Shown in pieces: positions 32,639-43,529 of a DNA stretch of 64,000 nt. The translations under genes and the position numbers were made by a program. The first letter of the stretch is position 1. The number at the start of each line of letters is the position of its first letter. The stretch is from Anagrus nilaparvatae. Taxonomy: Eukaryota > Arthropoda > Insecta > Hymenoptera > Mymaridae. Below the pieces are notes generated by a model. That model was given only the letters and a program-made list of their open reading frames with translations. It searched no databases and was not told where the DNA came from. Location of the stretch: assembly GCA_022575985.1 (NCBI GenBank), contig JAKSXM010000147.1, positions 21,548,001 through 21,612,000 on the forward strand, read 5' to 3'.

Positions 32639-33572
32639 ACGTAAAAAAAATATAAGACAAACTAAACGTATTACGTTACTGAAATATGATTAGTATTGTA
32701 AGTTTGTTGAATGGAAAGATTAAACGTTGAATTGTCAAATAAAAACATTAAACCAACAAATACTTTGTTGATTCAAGCAAAATTAAAATTGTTAAATTAA
32801 CCACTTAAATCTTTGTTGAATCAACATAGTGTTAGATAAACCAACAACCTACAACATTAATATGATTAATTTTAATAGTTAGGTCAATGCTTTTTCTTTT
32901 ATATTAAAATATTTATTCATTCTTTCTCTTTCTATCCTATTATGCTCTTCTCTTTCAGCAGCGCGCTTTTGTTTATATTATTATTCAATAAAGAAATGGA
33001 ATTTCCTAAAAATTTTTAATGATAGTTTTAAGTATTATTTTTAAATATAAATTTCACTGCGGGTATGCATAATTTACTTTTGCTTATATTATTATTCATT
33101 ATTATTATAATAAAGAAATGGGATTTCCTAAAAATTATTTATGATAGTTTTAACTTGCATTTCGCTGGGTATGTATGATTTACTCTGCATATAATTTCTA
33201 AAATTATTATCTGTAACATATAGTACTTAAAATTTTTTTATTAAATACAAGTGTCCTGTTAGCAGAATGGATAATCACGCTGTCTCGGAAGCCGCGGTAC
33301 TCAGTTCGATCCCAGTAGCAGTCAAAATTTTTCTTCGGTTTTTTTTAACAGATTTTAAATTAATAAATATATACCTTCAAGTACATAAATAAATATAAAA
33401 AAATAATTATAAAAAAAAAAATAATTAAATTAAAAAAATAAAAAAATAATTTTTTTTAAATAAAATTTTCACTCTGTTTGAATCAACTAAGTAACTATGA
33501 CAATTCAACAAATACTTTGTTGGCATATTTCAACAAAGTTATTTGTCAATACAACTTAGAATTTTTTTCCGT
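32639..33572. mobile_element. TIR element with tRNA-like module, relative of 22831-23858
   Basis: Ends ACGTAAAAAAAATATAAG and, read inward from the right, ACGGAAAAAAATTCTAAG. GTGC lies at 32635-32638 and 33573-33576, while the empty site at 46971 has GTGC once. The duplication is therefore up to 4 bp, although counting CAC/GTG as terminal leaves only TG. The interior shares GAAATGGAATTTCCTAAAAA, GCATTTCGCTGGGTATGTAT and ATTATTATCTGTAACATATA with the element at 22831. TTTGTTGAATTGTCA-type subterminal blocks recur at both ends. No coding region. Confidence 0.82.
33252..33325 (+). ncRNA. tRNA-like module in the TIR element
   Basis: TAGCAGAATGGATAATCACG is A-box-like and GTTCGATCCCAGTAG matches a B box/T arm. 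It lies directly after AAATACAAGTGTCCTG, as in the relative at 22831 (there on the minus strand). The cloverleaf is imperfect; it looks like a decayed tRNA-derived module. Pol III activity is possible but cannot be judged here. Confidence 0.58.
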
Positions 33573-33630
33573 GTGCTTATATGCCAAAAAATCGAAATTT
33601 GACCTATCACAATGGTTATATAAACTGTTA

Positions 33631-33890
33631 ATCAAAAATTTTTAAATTAAAATAAATTATTCCTTTTAAAAATTAAAATAAATAAAAATATCGCTAGACT
33701 TCGAAGTATATAAAGCACTCTTAGTGCTGAGAGTCTGGAGCTTGCTCGTTGTCGTTTAGTTTTATTATTTTAATATTTTGAGACCATCAGTAACTAGTAA
33801 GTCAAAATTGAAAATAGTAGAAAATTCACTAAATTTAAGCATTACATGCTTAAAACAAAAAATTGCACTCGGGAAATTTTTTTCAGTTAA
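33631..33890. other. AT-rich spacer
   Basis: No recognisable element. It ends at the TTAA target of the next MITE. Confidence 0.4.
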
Positions 33891-34618
33891 AGCGCGACTC
33901 TGAAAAATTTTAAAAAATTTTTGATATTTTTTTTTATTTTTTTTTGGGTGTAAAAATATATCAAGAATATGAGAAAAAAATTTTGTAAAAAAATTCGTTA
34001 CCGTTAAAAAGATATTAAGGTTGTTGTAAGCAGGAAATCAGGTTTGTGAATGGGAAAAAAAAACTTTAAACGCGTTTTTCTCGTTTGGTTTCGAAACCAT
34101 CTTTTTTAAATCGGTCACCAGGATTGCTCTAAAAATACTGGTTGGATTGACTAGATTTTTTTTTTATTTTTTTTATAAACTAAATACCTAGTGCGGTAAC
34201 CAACAAAAATATATAAAATTGCCTTTTTTGTACTTTTTTTTTAACGTACAAGGTCCAATTTCGTGCGCGAAAATTGATTTTTTTTTTCTTTTACGGTCCA
34301 ATTTTTTATTATTTTAAAATTTCAAAATTTTGTTGGTTTCCGCACTAGGTATAACGGTTCTAAAAATAACCTCGTCGAATTTTATTTTTTCAGGGTACTT
34401 GGAGTGGAGATTTCCTGGTGACCGCAAAAAAACAGCCTTCAAATTTCCGGTCCATATTTACAAGATGGGACAATAAAAAAAAAATTAATAAAAAAAATAT
34501 GTATATTAAGACTTATATATTCATTAGGAAAAAAAATTTTTTAAGTAAATAATTATATAAAAAAGTTATTACAAATTTAAAAGCGCGTTTTTTTTACTTA
34601 AAAAATCAGAGTCGCGCC
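33891..34618. mobile_element. TTAA-flanked piggyBac-like MITE
   Basis: Ends AGCGCGACTCTGA and, read inward from the right, GGCGCGACTCTGA, with TTAA at 33887-33890 and 34619-34622. Length is 728 bp, with no coding region. The interior has ACTTTAAACGCGTTTTTCTC, shared with 17930, and CAAAATTTTGTTGGTTTCCG inverted against GTGCGGTAACCAACAAAAAT. Confidence 0.8.
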
Positions 34619-34942
34619 TTAAATAAATGCAATTTTATAAAAATTTGAGAAAAAAATTTTCTTTATAGTGAAAAACTTTTTGACTATTTTCACTTACAAT
34701 TGTGGCACAAATTTGAATTTTCCCGTAAATCGACACAGAGTGGAAAAACATCGAAAACCTATTTCTTTTACCAAAATAATTTAAAACAGTATAACACCCT
34801 TAAATATTTATTTTTAAATACTTTATATTTTTGAGACCTCGCGTATCATTTTTTGCTATGTATCCATATGGAATTACCATTTAATTAATCAAAATACGTT
34901 TTGGATCAATGTTAAGAAGAATAAAAAATGTTCCAAATTTAA

Positions 34943-35658
34943 GGACGCTCGGTTCACCACAGGGTGTTTTTTGCGCAGTATATTTGTAACTAAAATATTT
35001 TAACCATATATTTATTTATAATAATTTTTTAATGAAAGAATCAATACTTTTCAGTATTTAGTACAAGAATATAAAAAAAAAATTAAAAATGCTTATTTGT
35101 TTAAACAAATACGACCTGTTAAATTTTTGAAATTTTCGGGTCATAAAAGCCTGAGTTCCCAGATATGGGCTACTTGGATCAAAATTCTGCTTAGCTCATA
35201 TTGAAGATCATTCAATTCTAGGTGGAGGTATCGTGGGAAATTTTTCGCTAAACCTTTACAGTAATGAGTTATACCTATTTGTTTATAAATTGTAGAGAAT
35301 TTTTAACTTTTTTTTATAAAGAATTAGCTGTAACTCATTACCGTGAGGTTTGGACAAAAATTTCCCACGATACCTCCACCTAGAATTGAATGATCTTCAA
35401 TATGAGTCAAGCAGAATTTTGATCCAAGTAGCCCAGATTTGGGAACTCAGGGTTTTATGACCCGAAAATTTCAAAAATTTAACAGGTTGTATTTGTTTAA
35501 ACAAATAAACAATTTTAATTTTTTTTTGATACTCTTTTACTAAATACTGAAAAGCATTGATTCTTTCATTAAAAAATTATTATAAATAAATATATGGTTA
35601 AAATATTTTAGTTACAAATATACTGCGCAAAAAACACCCAGTGGTGTACAGAGCGCCC
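34943..35658. mobile_element. TTAA-flanked foldback MITE (nearly perfect hairpin)
   Basis: Palindromic almost throughout, with its centre near 35300. Ends GGACGCTCGGTTCACCAC and, read inward from the right, GGGCGCTCTGTACACCAC. TTAA lies at 34939-34942 and 35659-35662. Arms include GGTGTTTTTTGCGCAGTATA and GGTGGAGGTATCGTGGGAAA. The 716-bp transcript of either strand would fold into one long hairpin. It lies about 120 bp beyond tafazzin exon 3, in intron 3. Confidence 0.85.
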
Positions 35659-35776
35659 TTAAGCGCTTTGTAAAATCACAAATAAAAACTTCGATAGGCA
35701 ATAACTCTTTTTTATAAAGGGATTTTTTCAAAAGCATTCAAGAATTTATATTAAAAGATAAAAATTCAAAAAAGAC

Positions 35777-36020
35777 CTTATTTTTTCTTTCGTCATATTA
35801 ACTTTGCCTTCAGGAAATACATGTACCCAATCTCCAATAGCAAGTTTTTCAATACAAAAGTCAATAGCCTCTTGATAAACTCCATTGCCTCTAATGACAG
35901 GTATGCATTTTCCTAACATAAAAAAATATGAATGCCATACATTTGTAAAACAAATATCGTGAGCTGCTAAGGACCATCTCATACTTCTTCTACTTAATAA
36001 ATGTCTTAAATCCAAAGATG
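35777..36020 (-). CDS. TAZ: Tafazzin, coding exon 3
   Basis: Encodes residues 82-163 of the model (80 whole codons plus split codons). It reads [17 protein letters not shown], then [13 protein letters not shown] (second acyltransferase block), [15 protein letters not shown] and [13 protein letters not shown] (third block, FPEGxxN, at about residues 150-156). The acceptor is CATTAG before 36020. The donor after 35777 is AAG|GTCTTT, weak beyond the GT, but required by phase and by homology because exon 4 continues R-FKWG. Tafazzin transfers acyl chains to lysocardiolipin on mitochondrial membranes. Confidence 0.95.
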
Positions 36021-36095
36021 CTAATGAACAAAATATTTTTTTAAAGCAAATAAACAGATAAATAATTTAAATAATATTTAATAGTAACTGCTTAC

Positions 36096-36224
36096 CCCAA
36101 ATACCAGGATCATCAAAGCAGCTGTGATGGTTAGAAACAGTTATTAATGGTACATGCTTTGGTCGATCATCTAATGCCCTAATGATAATATGTTTATTAT
36201 AAACAGCAGTTTTGTTTAGCCATG
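36096..36224 (-). CDS. TAZ: Tafazzin, coding exon 2
   Basis: Encodes residues 39-81 (with split codons at both ends): WLNKTAVYNKHIIIRALDDR and PKHVPLITVSNHHSCFDDPG. The HX4D acyltransferase motif is His71...Asp76 in the model. The acceptor is TTTTTTTAG before 36224 and the donor is G|GTAAGC at 36096/36095. The intron to exon 3 is only 75 bp, in contrast to about 19 kb on either side of the exon 2-3 pair. Phase (two bases in, one base out) fits both neighbours exactly. Confidence 0.95.
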
Positions 36225-37099
36225 CTAAAAAAATATAAATAACATGCTATAATAAAAACAATTGACCATAAATTGTTGTGTTTTTAAACATACACTATAA
36301 TTTACATTTAAAAAAATGGGATTTTAACTTAGTAATTGTATATTTTTTACTAATGCTTGCACAATTTTGATTACGTTTTCAAATTTTTCGTCTATTACAT
36401 TTTTAAGGTTTTGTTATACCTAAAATTTTCTATTTTACCGCTGCAAATATAAAAATTCTATGACTTTTTCATATGGGATTTCATCATTTATGCTTGTGGT
36501 GTAAAACATGGAGCTGCAAAAGAGAAACCCTAAAAAAGGTGTGTTTTGAAATTTAAGTGTAAGGCAAAATTTCAATATTTTTTTAGTAATTGTACCCTGA
36601 TATATTTCAAAAAAACAAGGATTTTTTCCAGAAGTCGCGGGAACATAGAGAAATATTTAGAGAGTCTGACACTATTGTATAAAGGTTATTATGTTATAAA
36701 AAAAAGTTATTAAATGTTATTAGATTTTTTTCTGAAAACTTTTTTCTTTAGATTACGACAGGGACTACAGGCCACCATCTCGCGGGCGAGTTGAAAGTTA
36801 TTTTTCTTTGAAAATTAGCAACACGCAGTTGCGCGCAAGAAAAAAAAGCAGAAAAACAGAACTTCTACTTGAGCTGAACTAGTTGCTGGAGCTGTACTTC
36901 CTTGTGATTTTTTTAATATACCTTTTGGTTGAGTAGTTGTTGTCTGGTATTTCTAAACTGTTGCAGGTTTTGGATTCCGTACTGTTTTAGCATAGCTGTC
37001 GTCACTGTGTGAATTATTATCATTTTCGCTACTTTTTTGATTATTATTATTATTATTTGCAGGATTCCAACTGATAACTTTTTGGTTGCTTGAGTTTGT
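36225..37099. other. Intron 1 of tafazzin, 3' part; possible Gypsy terminal region
   Basis: No exon is seen. The stretch 36750-36900 (GGCCACCATCTCGCGGGCGA, GCAACACGCAGTTGCGCGCA) is more GC-rich and lies at the 3' side of the minus-strand Gypsy remnant, so it may be part of its LTR. No second LTR copy was found to prove it. Confidence 0.4.
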
Positions 37100-37800
37100 T
37101 GATGCATTTTGATTGATGATTCTATTTCCTGAAATTCTAAAAGTGAAGGCTGGTTTTAACCTTTTAGTAGTTACATTTACTGCCTGTCCGTTGCGTTCAA
37201 TTTCGTAGACGATGTCTGACCTTCGTTGGATGACTTTATGAGAGCTCTCGTAAGGTCTATCAAGCGATCATGTGTCTTCCTTTCAAAGAAAAACGTGTGA
37301 CGATTCCACTGCCTTAAAAATGAAAGGTTTTTCATTATGATAATGGGCTGCTGGAATAACTACTATATAGTGTTTTAACTGCGTCCAACTGCTATATATT
37401 GTTTTAGCCACCATGTTAGCATTGGTGTCTTTTAATTGGAAATGCTTCAGGCCACCTTGAAAACCAATTTAGGACAGTTAAGCAATATTGATATCATTTA
37501 GAACTAGGCATCGTCCCAACTATGTCTAGATGAATGTGAACCAATCTATCTTCTGGTGCTTTGAGAGTTCTGACTTTTATTTTTTTGGTGTCGGCTGATT
37601 TTTGACTGTTGACAATCTATGAAAGTATTTGCCCATTTTATTACTATTCTTTGCATATCTGGCCAAAAGTATCTTTTCTGAACCATTTTTAAAGTTATTC
37701 GTCGACCTGGATGTGATAGTCGCTGAATTTGGTCAAAAATTCGTTGCCGAAAAATTTTTGGAATGAATAATCGTAATCGAACTGTAGAAAAATTGAACAT
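37100..37800 (-). pseudogene. Gypsy-type integrase remnant (Ty3/Gypsy pol 3' end)
   Basis: Minus strand: RLSHPGRRITLKMVQKRYFW and PDMQRIVIKWANTFIDCQQS match the zinc-binding region before the integrase core ('HxGxxxTxxxxxxxYxWPxMxxxVxxWxxxCxxCQ'; the first Cys is replaced by Phe). Then LVHIHLDIVGTMPSS and LTVLNWFSRWPEAFPI cover the first catalytic Asp. After a deletion come IQRRSDIVYEIERNGQAVNV and KRLKPAFT, the C-terminal region. There are several stops and frame changes. Most of the catalytic core is lost. Confidence 0.82.
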
Positions 37801-37929
37801 AAAATGGTTTGAGATTTGTTTACATCTATTTTTACTACTCAGCAGATATACTAATTTAATTATATAAAAATGGTAATAAAGGGGATTTCTGGTGTTCTTA
37901 GTCCCTTAAAAGGAATGGGGTACTATCAA

Positions 37930-38345
37930 TTCACTGAGCAAGAACAATTCTTACCACCTCAAAAAGTGTTTCCATTCAGTTTAATGATTTTTGATGTTAC
38001 AAAATTGGAGTCAGAAGAGTTGTAAATTTATTCAAGAGGAAACATAAATATGTTGATAGTTTTTACTTGCGTCAAACTTATTCAGCAGTTCCGAAAATAT
38101 ATGTTAGAGATAATGTGAATTTTTTAATTATTTTTAAACAATTTGGTTCTAATACAAAACATATATATAAAATTCATATAAACACTAATATGAAATTCAA
38201 TAAATTTATTGAACTATGTAATGATTACTGGAAAGATTAATTTGGATTTATTGTAATACATAAAGAAAGTGATCTTAATAATGGACGTTACAGAAAAGAC
38301 TTTTATGAATTCTTTATAATTGACTAGAAGGATGAAAATAATTTA
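37930..38345 (+). pseudogene. Polinton/Maverick packaging-type ATPase remnant
   Basis: One frame, with a few stops, reads FPFSLMIFDV (Walker-B-like, near 37973-38002), then HKYVDSFYLRQTYSAVPKIY, VRDNVNFLIIFKQFGSN, MKFNKFIELCNDYW and FGFIVIHKESDLNNGRYRKD, ending at a stop at 38327. This order matches the C-terminal half of the FtsK/HerA-type ATPase of Polinton (Maverick) elements, which packages or moves DNA. The Walker A part is absent. There is a stop within the frame near 38239. No other Polinton gene is clear, though a 21-codon frame starts at 38371. Confidence 0.72.
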
Positions 38346-39730
38346 GTCTATTATGAGCTCTCAAAGAGTAAAGATGAATAAACAACAATCGATTGTTAGA
38401 GATGATTTGATTCAAATACAAAAGAGACAAATTAAATAAAGAGATCAAACTCCGGAGTCTCTAATAACAAAACTCATAATGCCAGGACCCAATCAGGATT
38501 GATTTTACAATTTATGAAACCATTTTTAAATTAAAAAAAGTTTTTTTAGTGGCCAACTTCAACCCGGAATATTGAGTTAACGGTTGATTTTCCCGTAGTT
38601 TAACATCAAATCCTGAAAATCGAGATGTATTGACACAGAGATATATTTTTAGAAACATAAATTTTGATTTTAATAGTATATTAAGCATCAAAGGCGAAAC
38701 ATTTTGAAACAAGCGCTAGTGTCTTAAGTTTTTTGCCCTTGGTTTTCACGATATTTTATGCCTACCTAAGCGTAGAATGAGTGCACAAAATTCCGTTAAA
38801 AGTCTTACGCAAAAGTTTTACGCCCAGGAGGACAATAAAATTAATTAAGTACTCAAAAAGAGATCGAAAAGTAGACAAACTCTTGTGTGTAGATATAATT
38901 GCAGCTTAAAATATAATTGCGTTAAATATTTTATGCGAAGAAACAATTTAAATAGACTAAAACCTAGTTCAACAAAAATATAACTCCATCTATATACATT
39001 CTCTGAATAATTTAATTATTATTGAATTGTATCATTTTCATGCACAGATTAGTTTGAGAAATTGGATTAAAAAGTAATTAATAATAAGTTTTTAATTGTT
39101 TTGAAGTAACTTGAGTTACTTCTTTGAAAGAAAATCCAGTTGTGGACAAAGGATTTTTTTTTATTAGTTTCAATTTTATGCCATTTTCGTCAGTGTTACA
39201 AAAATTGGTAAATTTTTATAGGAGCCTGGAAACAACCAAAAATTATTCCATTTTAAGAGCTTTTTTTTGCAATATTTCAGAAGTAAAGCTAAGCTTGTTT
39301 AATACATTACATTTTTTAAATATATGGTAAGGAAGTATTATGAATATAAACCCTAATTGGGCAATAAGGGGCAATTGTAAAGGGTAAATACTATCTGTGT
39401 ATATATGTATATAAATTAGTATGTGTTAGTATGTAAGCAAGAGAGGCGCCCTCTGAAAAGTAGCTTTATGCCGGCAAGACGAGCTCAATGCTCTTAAGTC
39501 AGCCTACCGGCACACTTCTATATTTCTCAGCCTTCAAAGTGGGCTAAATAGACTCAACGAGACTTCTGCTCTAGTTACGATTACATGCTGCATATAAAAT
39601 CATTTAAAATCTTATTATCGCTTTTTTCGATAATTTTCTGTTTAAATGCAAATAAAAATGAAAATTTTAACACTTTTTTATATTAAATCGAATATTTAAT
39701 TCTGGGGATTTCTCAGGTCGCCAATTCGCT
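38346..39730. other. Intron sequence, no gene recognised
   Basis: Possibly includes more of the Polinton remnant just after 38345 (a short frame with RDDLIQIQKRQIK). Beyond about 38500 I see no TIRs, tandem arrays or protein motifs. The patch 39440-39590 is GC-richer (GAGGCGCCCTCTGAAAAG, TCAGCCTACCGGCACAC) but unassigned. Confidence 0.4.
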
Positions 39731-40254
39731 CAGTGCAAGTAGGCGTGGCGATGAAAAAATCTACCTAAGCGCTCATGGTGGCAGGCTCTGAACTAGCTAC
39801 TCGGGGCTTTTTATACTGTTTAACATGGAAAATGAAAAAAATATTAAGTAATTTTAAAATTTTTCATTATTTTTCTAATTTAAAGTATCTAAAAGCATTT
39901 AAATAAAAGTAGATTTTATTTATACACTAAAAAATAGTATCAAGACATTTTTTAATTTTATAAAATTAATAAAAAATCAAATTATAGTAAGGGTAGTCAA
40001 TGCAAACAAAATCACACATAACCAAAGTAACTTACAAAAACTATTAATATTTTTAAAATTTATTTAAATAGACTATTGTATTTTTATTGAATATTGTAAA
40101 ACAAATTATTCGGAATCATTTTGCAAAAATATTTTTTAATTATTTTACAATTAAAATTTTTAATTTATTTCCATATGCTTTACATTATAAAAGCCCCGAA
40201 TAGAAGGAGGGGTACCACGTGATTAAGCATAAACCGCCCCTCCTGCACTGAGCG
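39731..40254. mobile_element. TIR element with ATTCGCTCAGTGCA ends
   Basis: Left ATTCGCTCAGTGCAAGTAGG and, read inward from the right, ATTCGCTCAGTGCAGGAGGG. Inner matching blocks are CGGGGCTTTTTATA and its mirror TATAAAAGCCCCG. Length is about 524 bp. No clear duplication is visible, so the superfamily is open. The GC-rich ends contrast with an AT-only centre. Confidence 0.65.
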
Positions 40255-41930
40255 AATATCACATTTTAAGTCAGGAAATTGTAAAAACGTTTTTTAGACT
40301 GGGAAATCTGGAAAATAGGCGTTTTTTCATCTTGATCCTTGACAATTGTATACAGTTATTATTTTAATTCTTTTATACTCTTTTCAAAAAAAAAGTTATC
40401 TTATACATTTAATTATTTTCAGAGGCATTTACATTAAGCTTAAGTTAATTTAACAGCTTTATTTTTGGCCAATTTTGCAATAATTTATTTTAAAAAAAAA
40501 AATTAACTGCCAAATGGAGCCCGGATTTGTGTTCACCGGGTCGAAAAACTTAAGTACCACCTATTTTTATCCTCGGAAAAAGAAATTTAATTGTTTAGCC
40601 GTAATTAGTATGGCTGGAGACTTCAATATTGGAATTTGTAAGTGGCATATTTAGAACAATTTAACAATTTTTATTCAAGAATACTTTAAAAAAAAAATAG
40701 TTCTCTTATAAGAGAACGATTTTCAATTATATATAATAGTTTTACCATTTTTAATTTTCAGGATGAAAAAATACTTGTTTTCCACTCATTTAAGAAATCA
40801 TTTTTGTTATTTCCTGACTAAAAATATCGAATTAGCGTCCTGAGAAACCCTCAAGAACAGCTTTTAAATTGAATAATATAAAGTTAAGTTTCCAGTTAAG
40901 AAAGCATTTTTTCAATTTTCTAACTAAAAATATGGATTTAGCGTCTCTAAAAATCCCCAGAGCCTGTTATTTAATTGAATAAAATAAAGTTTTACGATTT
41001 TCATTTTTTAGGATGAAAAAACACATATTTTCCGAATTTCCCGCAAAAAAAACGTTTGTTCACATTCCTGGCCAAAAATATTGATTCAGCCCCCCAAAAA
41101 AACCCCAAAGACATTTTTTTTGAATTTGTTGAATTATTAAGTCGTCAAACCTCATATTTTACGGGTTTCATGAAGTAAAATTTGAGTAATAAATTTTCCG
41201 GGTTTTCCAAAATGGCGGCTATTTTAAGCTCGTGTTTAAAGAGCGTTCAAACAATACGAAAATCATATTTATTAATAGAAAAATTTCGGAATGAATTGAC
41301 AAAATAAATTAAGTTCTAAAGTAATTTGCCAAAAAAAAAATAATTATTACCTCAAACCACCCCTGAAAATTTGAGCCCGATCGGAGTCATGGGTGCGCAC
41401 ACTTTTGTATGAAAAGTAATGGATATGCCCATAAACATACGCTTTTTCTGAGAAGCTTAATAAAAAACTCGAATGTATACTTTTTCTGAAGCTTCCGTAA
41501 AATACCGTGTGAATTTATCGCTGTTCCGGCTCCCCGTATAGGAATTTTCCAAAACTAATGGCAGGACTCAATTCCTGAAGAAATTTTACTATAGTACCTC
41601 TTTTTTCATAACTTTTAATCGTTTCCAGAAGGAATGGCATATAAAAGAAGAATGAGCAAATGAGGAAGTTTTTTTTCAAAAATTCGCCCTGGACTTAGTT
41701 TTCAATATTAAGGGCTAAAAGGCTATGCCCGGATCTATATAGTGATTTGGACCACGAAAGATACTTAAAAACTAATTGTATTAGGTCAAAGTAAATCTAA
41801 AAAAAATAGGATCACAAAGTTTTCAGACCTCTAGATGCCTTCAACTCCGATTGGCAGCCTATTAATGACAAAAAAAAAAGTAAATTTTTAGTGACTTTTT
41901 AGTCGAATTTCTGATACTCCCGTGGTAAAA
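40255..41930. repeat. AT-rich stretch with three units of about 120 bp at 40740-41110
   Basis: Units contain CAGGATGAAAAAATACTTGT or a variant, TTCCTGACTAAAAATATCG, AGCGTCCTGAGAAACCC and TTGAATAATATAAAGTT. The rest (41110-41930) is non-coding, with CAAAATGGCGGCT at about 41210 and no recognisable ends. Confidence 0.55.
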
Positions 41931-43529
41931 CGATTCTTTCAAAATGATCTTGCGACCTCTCATTCAAAAGGTTAGACGATATACTTTCAGATAAAATTAC
42001 TTTTGGAACTGATTTTAGTGCATCCTTTTGATTGGTAGACCATAAACCGTCCAAATAAATTTTTTTTCTTCTTAAATTTCAACTTTGGCAGCGATATAAA
42101 AAAAATTGAGAAATATGTCCTTCTTAGCTAATGAAAAATAAAACAAATTTTCATTTACGACCGTCCGCGCTCAAAAATATTTGGGGCAACATGGTCAAAT
42201 ACTTAAAAAACTGAAATAACATTTGTTTTTAATTTTGCGATTTTTCGAAAAAGGACCCCGCACAAATGAATAGGAAATAGCCGTTTGATCAAATTAAGTG
42301 AATTTTTTGTATGTTTTAGATTTTATTATCTTTAAAAAAAGTCTCCATGGACATAAAGCTCCAAAGTCTCAACTTTGGCTGCTACGGAGCTTGAAACCTC
42401 CATAGCTCTATATTACAAAGGCACACAAAAAAAAAATTCTTGTACCAGAGGGTAGACCCCCTGGTATGGGGGTTTTTGGTGGTGCTAAAACCGAATATGG
42501 CCATAGAAATACAATAAAACTAGCCAATTTGCCCCCAGCGCCCCCATAAGCCTCCCAAAAGAGTGAAAAAAATTTTTTTTTTCGAAAAATGAAAATTGAA
42601 CTATATACTCATGTTTTTTGGGTCGCTTATACAAAAAATGTATACAAAAAATGTTTTTCACCAACGTTTGGCCTTGTAGATGACCCCAGTGCCCCCATTT
42701 ATACCCCTCTCCCCAAAACGGGTAAAAATATTTTTATTACAAAAATTAAAACTTAATATGAATTCTTATATTTTTTGGAACGGTGAATCCAAAAATGAAT
42801 ATAAAAAATGTTTTCTACCAATGTTTGGCCCTGTAAGCCACCCCAGTGGCATATAAAAATTTTTATTACAAAAACTAAAACTCAATGTGTATTGTTGTTT
42901 TTTGAGACTCTGTATTCAAAGATGAATATAAAAAATGTTTTTAACCAATGCTTGGCCCTTTACACGACCCCAGTGCCCCCATTCACCCCCCCCCCCCCTC
43001 GAACGTTTCAGTCCCCAAAAAAAATAAGAATACACCTGGAGTTTTAATTTTTGTAATTAAAATATTCTCAACTCGTTTGAGGGGGGGGATGAATGGGGGC
43101 ACTGGGGTAGTGTAAAGAGCCAAGCAAGTGTTTTTAACCAAGTTTAAAACATTTTAACATGGAACATGTTCATTGGATGGGGTATTTGAAAAAGTTTGGC
43201 TCGACAGGGGGGAGGGGGTGAAAAAGTGACGTTTTTAGGGGGGGGGGGGTGAAATGGACTTAGAATATTTTCAATTTAGGGACTTAGAATAATTTGAAGT
43301 AGGAGTCAGGCCTTGATAACAACAAAAACTTAGAATACTTTAAGTTTATGGACTTAGCATAATTTATATTTCAGGATTTATTGTAATTTCGGTTTTTGGA
43401 TTTATTACTGTTATGAGTGAACATGTTCCATGCTCGTTGGTTGTGTAGTTATTTTATATTCATCTTTGGTTAGAGAGTCTCAAAAAACATAAGAATACAC
43501 ATTGAGTTTGAATTTTCCTAATAAAAATA

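Larger units (their letters stand above)
31780..33630 (+). repeat. Family R copy, split by a tRNA-carrying TIR element
   Basis: The left end AATACCCTGCCAACTAGCTG is followed by TGGCACTAAGGTTCCTC, then degenerate units of the type TTTCATGGAATTAAATAAGG...GGTACTAGGTCC. A CA run follows at 32565-32582, then GCTTCCTGGGGTCTCAAAAC and GTGC. The family continues after the insert with GTGCTTATATGCC and CACAATGGTT. The copy at 43530-47037 has the same order without this insert, giving the empty site. Confidence 0.75.

Noticed and set aside
23163..33325. Functional tRNA genes
   Set aside because: A and B boxes are present but acceptor and anticodon arms do not pair well, and both lie inside transposons.
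39124..39330. 68-residue plus-strand frame
   Set aside because: Phe/Ser-rich translation of AT-rich intron; no homologue recognised.
41210..41222. CAAAATGGCGGCT as part of the YY1-type array
   Set aside because: A single site outside the arrays with a changed base; not evidence of a cluster.
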